The notes under the pieces: generated by a model | What the model was told of the DNA's origin: nothing | What the model saw: only the letters and a program-made list of their open reading frames with translations | The model's database searches: none | Source: Valencia hispanica | Lineage: Eukaryota; Chordata; Actinopteri; Cyprinodontiformes; Valenciidae | Direction: 5' to 3' | Length of the DNA: 64,000 nt | Assembly (NCBI GenBank): GCA_963556495.2 | Contig: OY747712.1 | Span: 17,324,735 to 17,388,734 of the forward strand | Part shown: positions 23,061-35,510 of the stretch, one piece after another | Layout of the letters: the number at the start of each line of letters is the position of its first letter | How positions within the stretch are numbered: the stretch's first letter is position 1 | Translations under genes and position numbers: made by a program

Positions 23061-24126
23061 TTACAAAGGATGTATGTATATATTTGTACCAGTATTTAAA
23101 CATTTGACCCTGTGTTATTAAGTAGAGATCAACTTTCTTTTTTAGGCTTATTTTGACTTTTAACATTTTTCTCCATACGGTAGATTTTGTTAGGAAATTA
23201 CTAATGATATTATCCATGTGTTAACACCCAATATGGAGTACTAAGCCGTGTTCATCAGTATTCAACACATACTATTGATCAAATAAGAAGCACTTTGCTG
23301 CCAGCTAGTGGTCAGTCATGCAAGGTTATGCCTAATTTAGCTAATTTTCATACTGTTTTCAAAATTCATCAGATTTGTATCACTGTTCTGAAAAAGAGCT
23401 GTTCAAATCCATCTGTAAAATCTCCAAATTTTCTAATATTCATGTACGAGATCAGTGTATATAAATGTAAGGCATGAACTGTGAGTTCTTTTAAGTCCCT
23501 CTCCAAGTTCAGAAGCACAGGGTGAATTTGTGTTGGTAGATTAGCAATAAATTATCCAATAACCCAACGATGAGGAAGCTAGAGAGCAGCAGGGGGGCTG
23601 TTTAAAATTATTCCATCCCAAGTGCTTGAGGCGGGGCCAAAAGAGAGCCTATTGTAGGGAAAGAGATTTTCAAAGAGTTTCGGCTGGCGACCAGTCCGAT
23701 TTTTTGCCTTCTCATGGTATGGAGTGACAGTGTGACTGATCTGTAGAGACTTGTGAGATCCTGCTCTGTCTCCACCACCACCTCTACCACCAGCTGAGCT
23801 GTGCAGGGTCGGTCGGAGAGATGTCTGCCTCGCGCATCCTCCAAGAAGCATGCTCACCCACTCCACTCATGTGCATCTCAGTGCCAGTCCCACTTCTGTC
23901 CCCCTTGTTTGGCATGACGACATCACAGAAATGTCACCAGCCTGTTTTCCTGTCTCTTCATCCGTTGTTGAAGATTTTGCACTCTCCTCACCGTCACAGC
24001 CACCTCATGGTCCCACCGGCAGCCTCACTCACCCTGTGCTCAGACCATTGTTTATGTGAGTCCATGTGCGAGTTTGATGCAGACACAGCCATTTCTCACT
24101 CTTTCCTTCTCTGCTCCTTCCTCCAG
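23061..24126. other. Phosphatase intron before the wedge exon
   Basis: No exon other than the wedge acceptor at the right end, and no recognised repeat. Confidence 0.4.
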
Positions 24127-24224
24127 GAATGAGGGAACACCCACCAATTCCTGTCATTGACCTGGCTGACCACATAGAGCGACTTAAGGCCAATGACGGC
24201 CTCCGCTTTTCCCAGGAGTATGAG
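24127..24224 (+). CDS. ptprf: LAR-type phosphatase, wedge exon before D1
   Basis: This exon encodes 32 complete residues after the glycine split across the intron. It starts [20 protein letters not shown] and ends RFSQEYE, with a GTAAGA donor and a phase-0 end. [19 protein letters not shown] is the helix-turn-helix wedge that precedes the first catalytic domain in receptor phosphatases. DLAD and GLRFSQEYE resemble PTPRF ([22 protein letters not shown] by recall) rather than PTPRS. Its acceptor, CTCCTTCCTCCAG, is strong. The preceding 7-kb intron holds four Tc1-like elements and a splice-bounded 33-nt segment described elsewhere. Confidence 0.96.
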
Positions 24225-25109
24225 GTAAGAGCAAAGCTTTACTGTTTCCTCCTTTTTCAAGAATATAAATGGGTTTTCTTGTTATATCACTGAGGAACCT
24301 TTTTTTTCCTTTTTGATCTCATATGCATGTATTCTAATGGGTTATGGGAGACTTCTTTCATACGTTCTTCAGTCATTTTCACAACTCTATTACCAGACCC
24401 ACTAGGAAACCAACACTTACATTAAATGCTGTGAGATGCTTTTTCACAAAGCTAGCAGGTGGCAAGTCGCTTAAGCAATCTGTGTTCGTCTTGCTGCTTC
24501 CCAGAAGAATGGGGTTTTTCGGGGAAGGGTGGGGGGGGTAAAGGAGGTCTCTCCGATGCAACTCAGTGAGGGATTATCTGTTGTCAGTGTTCTTCTTCAC
24601 CAGAAAGAATAAAAAAAGAAGAGGGGGTGGGAGCAAATTTGCATTTAAAGTGGTACATAGTCGGTTCAGGGGTCTGAGCAAGGCCAGCTAAAGAAGAGAG
24701 GCATTCTTGAATACAGAAAAACAAGATTTGTCTTTTATTTATTTGCTCCGATTGTTGGATCTGTCTGGTCTAATCAGGGCTGTTCAATTGATTGCTCCAA
24801 CAAAGCAGTTAAAAGGGTTGTGGATCTTGGCTTTATCTTAAAGGTCGTGTTCTTCCCTATGACACTGGTTGCGACTGGTATCTATAAAGGTTGTACAGCA
24901 GTTTTATGTTCCTAGGAATAGAATGTTAGCTGCACTGGCCACAATTAGTTGCATTATGGGAATAAATTCATGTTTTATTGCAGTAGCATAATCTAACTCT
25001 GAAAGATTGAGGTAAAATGAACTTTTTAATTCACATTTGTTCAGTGAAGAGTAAAAACCATGCTCATACCTTCATCACACTGCTGAAACGCATTTAAGAT
25101 GTAGCAGAC

Positions 25110-26165
25110 ATGAGACATGCGATGAGCCCAATACTAGCATCTACACTTAAAAAATGGAGCACTGTTGTTAGAAAATATAAACTTAAAAGAGATGTATGCA
25201 ATATGGGGTGGTTTGCCTATGATTCAAAGTTTAAGCCAGGGATGTACGATCCAACATTCAATGAATGGACTCTAAAAGGTGTGACAGCAATATGTACAGT
25301 ATCAGAAGGAGGACAATTTCTAAGTTTCCAAGATTTAAAGACAAAGTACAGCCTCAAAAATAAAGACTTTTATATATACTTGCAGTTGAGAGATTATTTC
25401 ACAAAAAGAGATAAGGTCAAATGAGACTATAAATAAGGTTATTGGAGTTATTATCGATTCATACAAACAGAAGGGGTCTCGGCCCATCTCTGCCTTCTAT
25501 CGAGCTCTGGGTGTGAGCAGGAAGGAATCAACGCTGTATATAAAAGCAAAATGGGAAGCAGAACTAAAAATCAAAATACAAGAGGAGGAATGGTACCACA
25601 TGTGTGAGACACAATGTACATCAACAAATTCATTAATATGGAAGGTGTTCTGCTGGAAAAACCTAACTCGCTACTTTATAACACCAAACATAAAATCCAG
25701 GCAGCTTGCTACAACAAGACTGCTGGCGATTATGTGGAAGCATTGAAGCAGACCATACGCACATCTTCTAGAATTGTATAAAAATGAAGACATATTGGCA
25801 AAATGTTAACTCTGTTGTAAAAAAAATTTTGGGATATGAAATCCCAAATACTTGTCTAGTGATGTATCTTGGCAATATTGAGAAGGTTGTAATGAGAGAA
25901 GATATGTACTTGACTAAAGTATTACTTGCGGCAAGGAAGAAAGTGGTCACAAGAAACTGGCTCAGTGTCAACACTCCAAAACAGGAGCAGTGGTTTGAAA
26001 TTGTTCAGGAAATTTTTGTTATGGAAAAATTGACATACCTGTTGAGACTCAAAGAGAATGTATTTAAAAGAAACTGGGAAAAATGGAACATTAACATGAG
26101 ACATAGAAAATTTCAGACAGTATGTTAGTGTTATTTTTGTTAGTTTAATTTGTACATTTTTGTAT
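25110..26165 (+). mobile_element. 5'-truncated L1-type LINE (ORF2 C-terminus)
   Basis: Three consecutive frames (25,110-25,424; 25,513-25,746; 25,784-26,128) read as the C-terminal part of an L1/Tx1-like ORF2: FKPGMYDPTFNEWTLKGVTA, then DLKTKYSLKNKDFYIYLQLR, then WKVFCWKNLTRYFITP and HTHIF-type text, then ILGYEIPNTCLVMYLG. The frames are broken by indels and a stop, so it is a dead copy. It ends around 26.17 kb in an A/T-rich tail. It lies sense within the phosphatase intron. Confidence 0.8.
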
Positions 26166-29100
26166 TTTTTTGCCTATAAACATGTGAAAATTCAATCAAA
26201 ATTTAAGTGAAAAAAATGTAACAGACAAAGCTTGATTGCCAGCTGAGCCAACAGATGCACATCTTTCGGATATGGCGTAAAATTAAGAGACATGAACATT
26301 GAAGCTCTCACATGCTGTGTTTACTGCACAAGTACATCACCACCACAATATCAATACTACTGCTATTTAGATGTCACAGCAGTGACCTGATAATAACATT
26401 ACTTATTCTCATGCTATGCTATGCAGATGCTCAGTCAGTGCTAATAAAGATTTACACACCTTTGCTCGCTGGATGGATAAAATTGAAAGAGAAATCAACC
26501 TACTTACTGAATAATTCAGCTAATAATTGTGTGACCACTTGGGAGCACTCACCAAACTTTCATCTCCTGATGATCAGCTGATCCTGATGATGCAGTACAC
26601 TTTGGATTCCCCATCTTGATCCTGAAACACATGCACAATTTCAAACTGGGACCGTATTAAAAGCAACAAAACAGTTTTGAGTATGTGACACTTTCGGAGC
26701 TAACGCCTGTTTTCCCAAACGCCAACAAAAACAGCAATACAAGAAACTGCATGACAGCAGTTTTTTTTCTAACATAATCCCGGCTGATCCTGCTGCTGAA
26801 ACATTGGTTTAGTTAATCAGCATTTTTAGGTACATGTAATTAGTAATCCATAACTTTGTATTTTCTTATGATATAAATACCACAAATACCTACTATAACA
26901 GGTCCCAAAAGGCTTTTCTTGCATGTTGGTTTAAAGAAAGTAGCGGTAGCATTAAGCTAATAAACATGTTGTCACAAAGATTAAATTAGAAAATAATTTT
27001 TCAATTGCCACAAATGAGTTAAAAACTGTTGCTACAGTTGAAGCTAGTGAATCTAATTAGGTTGACTTGTGCAGCTGAACATTGAAGGTTTTTGAAATGT
27101 GTGCAGAAATAATTTGTCTTACAGTGGGGTTTTTTCATACCACTGTAAATATTCTGTCTACCAACAGTGACTTAGAATCTTCTTCTTGCTTAAGAAACAC
27201 AAACGGGAATGAAAAAGACTAATGACTAATTATCTTCCAACACATACAGTGTGGCCCAATCTCTTTGACACTGCTGGTAAAAATTTGTAAAAACACATAT
27301 ACTATATTCATCCTTTATTGCAGTATCATAAAATTCAACCTTTAATACGTACTCATTAATTCAGTGAGCAAAAAAATACCTACATACGTAAGAAATAGTA
27401 GTTAACTGAATCACCTGTCTTTTTAAAATAAATATAATTGAAGCATATTTTGAAATTTATATTCTACTTTTCTAGAACATATTTATGCTATAAATGTATA
27501 AAAGATTAAAGAAAAAGCAGTTTAACATCAATAGAAGCACAATATTGGCCAATTCTTTTGTATATTCAACCAGCGGTCGGGGTCATGAGTCTCTTTATTT
27601 ATGATTTTGTGAGCATAAACGAACCTAAATGGTTTAATGTATATAATCTGTGACAAACTATGCAAGGAACCTAATTTAAACCAAGTAAATTTTTAATTCT
27701 GATGTATTTTTTCCCTCCATTCTTGTGAATTACTGTGAAATTAACAGCCAGCTAGGGAGATTATTAGGCCCTGGTAAACCTCTGCACTCAATTAACTGGG
27801 TTTATATGTGTTGCCTCTCCAGTCCGTTGCCCTCCCGGACTGTTAAGTTTGTTTAAATGAACCTAACCACACAAAGTAGCTTGAGTGACTGTGGGGAAAC
27901 AGCCCAGGTCCGTTCCCGTCTCTGCAAAAAGTCCTTCTGAGCCAGGAGAGACCCCCTCCGTGGCCCGGGCAGATGGCCCTTCGTCTCCATGCCAGCCGAG
28001 GCGCCATGGCAGAACTCTGGCTCTTTGTCACAGTCACGTTCATCGGCTGCTCCCATCGAGCCGTACCCTAAGGCGCAAAATTTGTAGAGGCTTTGCCACT
28101 TCCTCTCCCCCTACACTTTAGGCAGCCTGACACTTCGTTTCCGCAGCATCGACTTCAGTCCGCAACATGCTGAGCAATGAACACACTGGGTAATGAGCAG
28201 AATTTGTCAATCAGGCATGGTGCAAGTCCCCAGACAGTCTTTTCTTATATTGCCATGAGCAGCTTCACCCCGCAGTCATCATAGAGCCATCATTACGTTC
28301 CTTTAAAAGTATTTTCAGTTTTTTACTGGGAGCACCTTAGGCATTTGCTCCTCACCTTTCTACCTAACTTGTTTGCTAGTTGTCAACCCCTCTTGTGTGC
28401 CCTGCTGTCTTCACCAAGCTCTCAAATGAGTATGACACATTTTGACAGCAAATGAAATCTTTTCCTTCACTGTGCCGAGTACAGGCACAGAAATTGCCTA
28501 TGCTGAACTCATCAGCAGCATCGGGTCTCGACCCCCACCGCTCACACGGCTGAGTAATTTGTAGAAGTGATGAAGAATTTGTAGCGTACGAGCACTCCAC
28601 ATTTTTATGTGTTGACATGTATTTTGCTTTCAAAAGGTTCGAAGCTGTTTTAAGGGAATGTTTCTACTTTTATTGCTGCAGTTTTGATGCAAAAGTCAAC
28701 ACATTGTGACTGTTGTTTGCAGAGAGAACCTGACTTGACATACTGTGTGCCTTTGATTTTGCTGAAAGTAAATTTTCCTCAAAAAAAAAATAGAATCACA
28801 AGAAAGTTAATTTATTTTTGTAATTTAATTTAAAGTTTCATTTGTGTTTTAGACATATTTATTAAGCACAGGGTGATATGTTTCAAGTGTTTATTTCAGT
28901 TAATTTTTTATATTATGGCTTACAGCGAATGAAAACCCAAAATTAAAGCTCAATAAAACAGGGATTTTAATGGGAAATACTGCTGGATGGAGTGCTGCAT
29001 GCAAGCAGATTTATGGAAACCTGAGTGGAAAGAAAAGGGTGCCTAACAAATAGGGAATACCTGCAGCCTTCAGTCAGTTCTGGATTGTGAACAAAAGCAT

Positions 29101-30423
29101 TAATGGTCAAAATCTAAAAGTCAAGCTTTCAATTTAAGGACAGCAATTGTCCCTGTTGCCTGTGACCCTTTTCCCTTAACTTTCACTTAACTTTCCGTTC
29201 ATATGTTTGGATACACAGCTCTCGGCATACAGTCAGCTTCTTTATCAATCACCTTTTGTGGCTTATCCTCCTTCTAGAGTGTGTCAGCGACTGTCTGCTG
29301 TACCACTCACATGTCAGCAGTCTTCCCTATGATCTTTAGGCAATAACACAGTCATTATATAACAATTAAGTGTTAAAAACTCTTTTTATTGCTCTTTTAT
29401 AATAAAATAATTTCCTTGGAATGTGGGTTTTAGGTTTTATGAGCTGAAAGCCACAATGAACAGAGAAAAATTATTAAGAATTATCCCTCTTATTGGAACT
29501 CTAAATAATACATCAGTTCCACTTTTTGAATTGAATGACTGTAATCAATGAACCTTTCAGTGATATTCTAATTCAAAGACACACCTCTAAGTTTCATCTG
29601 GTCAAACTGGGATCTTGTTACGTTGAGTTCACCTGTTCTCTCAGCATGCATGGCAGTTAAATTTGCAATATTTAACTTATGCAGTGTTCAAAGTTGTTGT
29701 AACTGCTGCTGCTGGATTTGCTCTGGAATCGCCAGACAAGATTGTGGTGTGCGGAAGAAAATGTGGGATCGATCCTGCATAGCGAGAGAAGACATTGTGA
29801 CATTATCCAACAAGGGGTGGAAGACCATCACATATCTTCCCAGGATCAATATGTATGCAGTTCACCATCGCCTCCTGCAGGAGTCAAATGACGCAAGGAG
29901 AAAATTGCCTGAAACGGGAGGAAGGGTGAAACGACAATCCTCGAAGGGCGACAGAAATAGAAAGATCAGATGAGGAGAAGCAATGAAATTGTTAGATTTC
30001 AGTCTGTTGATGATGGCCTTTTTGGAATTGATTTAGATCAACACAATTGGAGGTTTCTTTTCATTAATATGCATCAATAACATAAAATGTCATGCAAACC
30101 TTTAACCTGATAATCCAGGAGAAGCAGCTGAAGGATAAGCAGCATTATGTCATTTTCTCCACCTAGAAACCAGCTAGATAATGAATCTTTAGAGACACGT
30201 TGAGGGTAAACAGTATTTTCTGGTAAAAGGTTTTGCAGTCTGTAGCTCACCTCTGCTAGCTGAGCGACAGCAGAGCAATTTTCCCTCCATTTCTCTACCA
30301 ACGTAAAACTCAAGTATCCTTTTGTGCTTCTGTCCCCCCCCTTCGCATCTTTTTCTCATCATCATTCTCTCTCTGTCTCCCTGCTGTGTGCTTTCTGTTC
30401 CTCTATCTCCTGTCCTCGCTCAG
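26166..30423. other. Phosphatase intron, 4.3 kb without recognised genes
   Basis: AT-rich sequence following the L1. An open frame at 29,623-29,973 (Cys-rich start, C-terminal KLPETGGRVKRQ) has no recognised family, splice support or neighbours. The right end, from about 30,320, is a T/C-rich acceptor region. Confidence 0.4.
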
Positions 30424-30547
30424 TCTATCGATCCAGGCCAGCAGTTTACCTGGGAGAACTCCAACATGGAAGTGAACAAGCCAAAGAATCGCTATGCAAA
30501 CGTCATCGCCTATGACCACTCCAGAGTGGTCCTCACCTCTGTTGATG
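30424..30547 (+). CDS. ptprf: LAR-type phosphatase, D1 exon 1 (KNRY motif)
   Basis: This exon starts the membrane-proximal catalytic domain D1, with [14 protein letters not shown] followed by [18 protein letters not shown]. The KNRY tyrosine (codon 30,493-30,495) lines the active-site entrance and stacks against phosphotyrosine in active PTP domains. D1 therefore keeps a residue that D2 has lost. The exon follows CTCGCTCAG, starts in phase 0 and leaves one base at a GTAAGA donor. It is separated from the next exon by only 142 bases, the shortest intron of the gene in this window. Confidence 0.97.
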
Positions 30548-30689
30548 GTAAGAGCTCGTGGAAGCACTTAACCCTTCACAGTTGCTTTTGAGCCAGGCGG
30601 TCGTTTATTTAGACCTACTTCGGAGATATTTCTGTCTGATTTCTCATAACAGTTTTTGTTATTTTTGCACATTTTCCTTTTTGCTGCAG

Positions 30690-30865
30690 CTGTTCCGGGC
30701 AGCGACTACATTAATGCCAACTACATTGATGGCTACAGGAAGCAGAACGCCTACATTGCCACACAGGGGCCGCTGCCAGAGACCCTGAGCGACTTCTGGA
30801 GAATGGTGTGGGAGCAGAGATCCAACACCATCGCCATGATGACCAGACTGGAGGAGAAGTCACGG
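30690..30865 (+). CDS. ptprf: LAR-type phosphatase, D1 exon 2 (substrate-recognition region)
   Basis: Two bases complete an alanine codon, then [40 protein letters not shown] follows. [12 protein letters not shown] and YIATQGPL are conserved PTP core motifs. The exon ends in phase 0 after RLEEKSR, at a GTAAGG donor. The D2 counterpart of this stretch is split by an intron after DGYR, whereas here it is continuous. The residues match the family throughout, with no stop or frameshift. This domain carries most of the catalytic activity in LAR receptors (established for the family). Confidence 0.97.
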
Positions 30866-31069
30866 GTAAGGAAAGGCAGAATCAGTCACTTCCCTCAATG
30901 TTCAGCATCCAGTTCCTGCACACTGCATCATTTATGCATTGATTCACTGCTGTGAGATTCACTGCTGTGAGATGTGGAGGAACCCTTTAAGTTGGTCTAG
31001 ATGGAAGAAAAGGCAAGGTAAGGCTATTTTATGTGTATTGCACACTTTCAATAACAAGGTATTTCAAGG

Positions 31070-31570
31070 TGCTTAAACCTGGATAAGCCACAATACCTAT
31101 TTAGAAACAAACTTCACTATTGTGTTGTTTCAATGCCTCAAATGCTTGAGACCCCTTTTATAAACACTTAGAACTGTTTTATTGGTTCAAACACCAAATA
31201 TGCCTTAAGATTAATATAGACAGTGGAAACCATCTTAGCACTGCTGCAGAAGCTAACATCCACTGCCTTCCTTATATCTATTCTTGGGAATACAGCCAAT
31301 CAACGGCAAGGAAAAATAGATGTTGCTACTGAAATGGCTGCTTTGCAAATGCCAGCGTGTCAAGAAGCATACCATCTAGATTTTTCAACTTCCCAAGCTG
31401 CATTTCTTTTGAATATTTCATATGCTCTACGAAAAAAAACAGCAAATGCTGAACCGGGGATTGGAAGGGGCTCCAGTGTTTACAAAAATTCCCTTAAAAT
31501 CTTGAAATGTCACACTACAAAGGAACTGAATTTTAAAATAGAAAGTTTGTATAAAGTGTGGATTTGAAAC
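31070..31570 (+). mobile_element. Dispersed repeat copy 1 (shared with 56.15-56.50 kb)
   Basis: ACAGTGGAAACCATCTTAGC, then GCAGAAGCTAACATCC, CTTGGGAATACAGCCAATCA, AATGGCTGCTTTGCAAATGC and GCGTGTCAAGAAGCAT are shared in order with the copy at 56,270-56,440. By recall this is a common teleost interspersed repeat; its class is not known to me. Confidence 0.6.
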
Positions 31571-34360
31571 AAGAGAAAAAATCCTAGCAGAACAGTTTGT
31601 TCCCAAGTGTACCTGAACAGCTGAAAGGTTTCCAGCCATGTTGGTATACACTAACACAGCTCTGCACAGAAGGACTCTTTAACACCTGAGAAAGTTTGCA
31701 GGCATACAGACACCCGGTCCCTCTTTTAAGGCTGGATTTGTCTACCAGATCAAAGTCAGCAGGACTTCAAAGTCCACTTTGTCTGGTCAGAATAGCTCCT
31801 CAGTCTTCTGCGTGACTCTCACTGAATGTGTGAAGAAACACTGAGCTACGGCTTTGTACTGTTACTCCTCCGTTCTCCCTCCTGTTTATTTATTTGCCAC
31901 TTATGAAGGTAGGGATGAAACTTTGCATACTAGAGCAACACTTGCACACCCTCTACTTTAACGGAAGCACATTTTCAGCCAAATTACAGCATGCACAGGC
32001 ACATTGTGGTTATTTTTAGACTTTCATTATAACGCCAGCTCCGTCATTATTTTGAAACTGCTCCAGGAGTTCGAGTTTCAATTGCTGCTTGCTTATTTTT
32101 GTAACAGCACACTGAAGGTTTCGCAGAGTCTCATTTGCGTTGCTCTTTCTGAATTTTTTTCCTCCAAAGTTGAAGAGCTCTAATCAGATTTGTAAAGTTG
32201 GAGCTTAAAGAGGATTGTGGCCCCACAGCATTAAACACATCCCCGCCTAATAAAAGCAAAAACAAATGAGTGTATGACAACTTGAGATTTCAAACTGGAA
32301 CGGATTTATTTAATTACCATCGAAAAATAATGCTCCCCAATTCCTTGGAGGGAAAACAGACAGCATGAAGTCCTGCCAGTATGTGGTGCTTTATTAGTGT
32401 GTGCACACAGCGCCCTAATAAAGGAGTCCCCAGGCTTACAAAAAAAAACTGCAAGTAACAGCAAATGTAAATGAAAAAGCTCATTTGAAAAACCTTAAAT
32501 GTCAGTTTCCAGGAGAGGATCATCACCTGACGCTCCATTCGCATCATAGACAGAGGCTACAGGAAAGTAATTGTTTTGTCAAAGTAGGAACCTCAATTGT
32601 TTCCCATCCTTCAAAAAAAGCCATCACCTGTTTTAATTTGGACCTATCAGTGCAATCAATCATTTAGGTAAATTATGATCACATTGCAGCTCCTTGGAGC
32701 AGAGCTCATTTTATTTGGACCTTGGAGAATATCTTCAGCTTGGATGTGTTTGATTAGAGGATTTTTATTACACATTCGCTTCATGGTGAGTACACAGGCG
32801 TACTCACAAATTCCCTTCTATATATGAAGTGTGTCTGAGAAGCAATTTACACACAGACAGTCCCTATTTGATCCCAGGATTAGTAAAATTTAAACAAACA
32901 TGATACAAGTCCTGCATGTTTTAGATGCGTTTCTGCTCCAAAACAACAACATCAAATGAGTTGAATCATCCTCTCTAGCCGTTTAGGCCCAAAAGACACA
33001 CAATGCAATACTTTAATCAGATGTCAAATAGATACAATTAATATGTTTGACAATGTAAACAATAAAACTGTGAATACATATGTGAAATAAACATAATTCT
33101 ATCAATAATTAACTAGATAATTAGATAATCTATTAAGTACATAATTAAATATGAATAAAAATGAAAGAAATTTAGTTCATTGTCTGGTAAAAGCCAATTT
33201 AATTTTGTTATTAATTTTCTACAATTAGTTTATAGTTCTGTGGTTTATTAAGGTCAAACTGAGCCACAATTAAATACATAAAGAACTCTTTAAATATATC
33301 ATTTAGCACATTCAATAAATTAGCAATAAAATATTTTACAAATGACTGATTTTTCAAAATTTACTCGGCATACGTTAAAAACATCTGTAATTATATAAGT
33401 AGTACAGTATTTTACTATAGTTCTGTGTTGCAGCTTGTCATGAATTTATTTCAGCCATACCCATGAAAGTCAGTGGGCAGGGCTAAATCTGCTATAGACA
33501 AGTTGATTGGTCTGCAGTTGATGTGTTGTGAAGGTTAAGCAACTGGATATTTCAACCAGTTTTATGTGAAAAAGTGAGACTTTAAATTTTTTGATGAAGG
33601 ACAGTAGCACAAGTAGTATGAAATAATTTTAAAAAATGTTAAAAATGTGAATTAATATTCATGTTTATTTGTACATATATTAAATTGACACACAAATGTA
33701 TTGTTTATTGAAGGAGTCTGCTACTATTTAAATCCTAGAGGATAAATAATTTAAATAATTAGAAGAAAGGCACAAAAACAAAATGTTTCAGTCTAAAAAT
33801 AGGGTTTGAATTTATATTTCCTACATCAGACAAAATAAAAACTATAGTTATCACATTTTAAAAGAAGAGTCATCGTCAGCAATTTCCTCTCCAAAACTCC
33901 GACCTGTGGCTAATTCCAGTTTCAAACAGATGTTGCCAGCTGCAGAAAGCCATATTGTTCAGCTTTTTAATACATTATTTAGATCATGTTACTCTGTAAA
34001 CAGCTGTGCGTATGAATCACAATTAAAGCATGCATTCTAATGAAGAGAAATTGTTTAGTGAAATAACAATTAAATGTTTGTTGCGAGCTTTAAAGACTTT
34101 CCAATGCAGTGTGAGACCGCCGACACTCTGCCAACAGCGGATTAGGCTGATTAACTTGCCCCGGCACAGAAAACATTACTTAATAAGTGGATCCATCTTA
34201 ACAAATCACATTACAAATAAATAGTGTTTGGAAAGTAGCTAATAAAATTAAACGTGTCTTATTAATTTCATAACAGCGGCCTGATACGCCACAGAACATT
34301 CCTACTCCTTAAAGTCAACATTTTTCTTTAGATTTTCCTTGCAGCTTACTTCACATATAG
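31571..34360. other. Phosphatase intron, AT-rich, no recognised genes
   Basis: 32.95-33.85 kb is extremely AT-rich. 33.9-34.35 kb is less repetitive and contains several TAATTA/ATTAA-type sites and an unusual CCGCCGACACTCTGCCAAC block; a regulatory element is possible but unproven. Confidence 0.35.
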
Positions 34361-34560
34361 CACCCTCCACAATGATTGGCACCCCTGCTAAAGATATGTA
34401 AAAAGCCTCATGAAACCTTGTTTTAGTACTCATTTTAGTTATTGCTCCAACTGTGGGTGTGTGCTAGTTTAGACAAGCTGCTAGTCTTTGTAGTCAATTC
34501 CTGTCTTAGTTAAATTGCAAATTCTCCTGTTCTTTCCATTTTGAAGAATGGGTTAAAGAA
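34361..34560. mobile_element. Tc1-like end fragment (second family)
   Basis: CACCCTCCACAATGATTGGC, then ACCCCTGCTAAAGATATG is the characteristic outer end of a Tc1-like family different from the 19.5-kb one. A matching opposite end lies at 60,745-60,892. No coding part is recognised. Confidence 0.6.
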
Positions 34561-35510
34561 CTGGGGCCTGATTTATAAAGCTTACTTACGCACAAAACAG
34601 GGTCTGAAAGTTGTGCAAGTCTCTTTCTATTCAAACTTTGTGACTTACAGAAAAAAGCTTGAATGGAAAATGTGCGCAACTTTACGCAAATTCTGACCTT
34701 TTCTTATGCACATTTTGGAGACGGGTCAACTGGTAGCACAGCCGGTCAGATGGCAAAATGGTGAATTTAAGTCACAAAACAAACAGTCAGCCCCCAACCC
34801 CGTCTCTGAATTGAGAATAAAAATGAGAATCGGAGTGAAAATATGTTGCATTTAAGAATTATATCACAGTATGTTCATATGTAGGTCTTCAGATTATACA
34901 GCAATTGCACTTATAAGTACAGTATTTGTGATAAGGTGTGTAGCAATTAGTGTGATTGCTAACTAGAACTATAAATACTGCAGTGACACTCATGCATAAT
35001 GCTTCACAATGGATGCCCCACATGTGGCAGAGACTCTGGGCAGTATCATGCCATCCTCCTCTTTGCCTCTGCTTTCAGATCTCACCACTGCTTTTTTATT
35101 TCCACCACAGATCTCTCTTTCATTCACAACATTCACTGCTGCAACAACGCTTTGCCTCTCGAATGCATTCCATTTATTTGTGATGACACAACTGTGACCC
35201 ACAAATAAAACATTTTTCCATGCCTCTACCTCACCCACAAGCACCTCGATTTCAGTCTCAGTGAAATTGCGTATTTTCGACTTCTTGGTTGCCTTGATTG
35301 CCAGTGAAATGCCACAGATCTGGTGGTTTATGTATATACAGAATATTCATAAGATATTTGCATTGACCACTTATGGCAGAATGCGGGTGTGTAAGAGTCA
35401 GGATATATGATTCAAAATCAGCTGAGCACATTTCTAGGACGGGTGAGATTATAAAATGTGAATAAAATGTGTGCAGCTGGGTTTTATAAATACTCAGGGT
35501 TTTGTAAGTT
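34561..35510. mobile_element. Possible DNA transposon relic
   Basis: It starts GGGGCCTGATTTATAAAGCT, then ACGCACAAAACAGGGTCTGA, resembling a fish Harbinger-like terminus by recall; the right part has GGGTTTTATAAATACTC. No recognisable transposase was read; a minus-strand frame at 34,990-35,244 is unassigned. Tentative. Confidence 0.35.

Noticed and set aside
23579..23866. Minus-strand frame of 95 codons
   Set aside because: No recognisable domain, no splice sites and low-complexity residues; likely chance.
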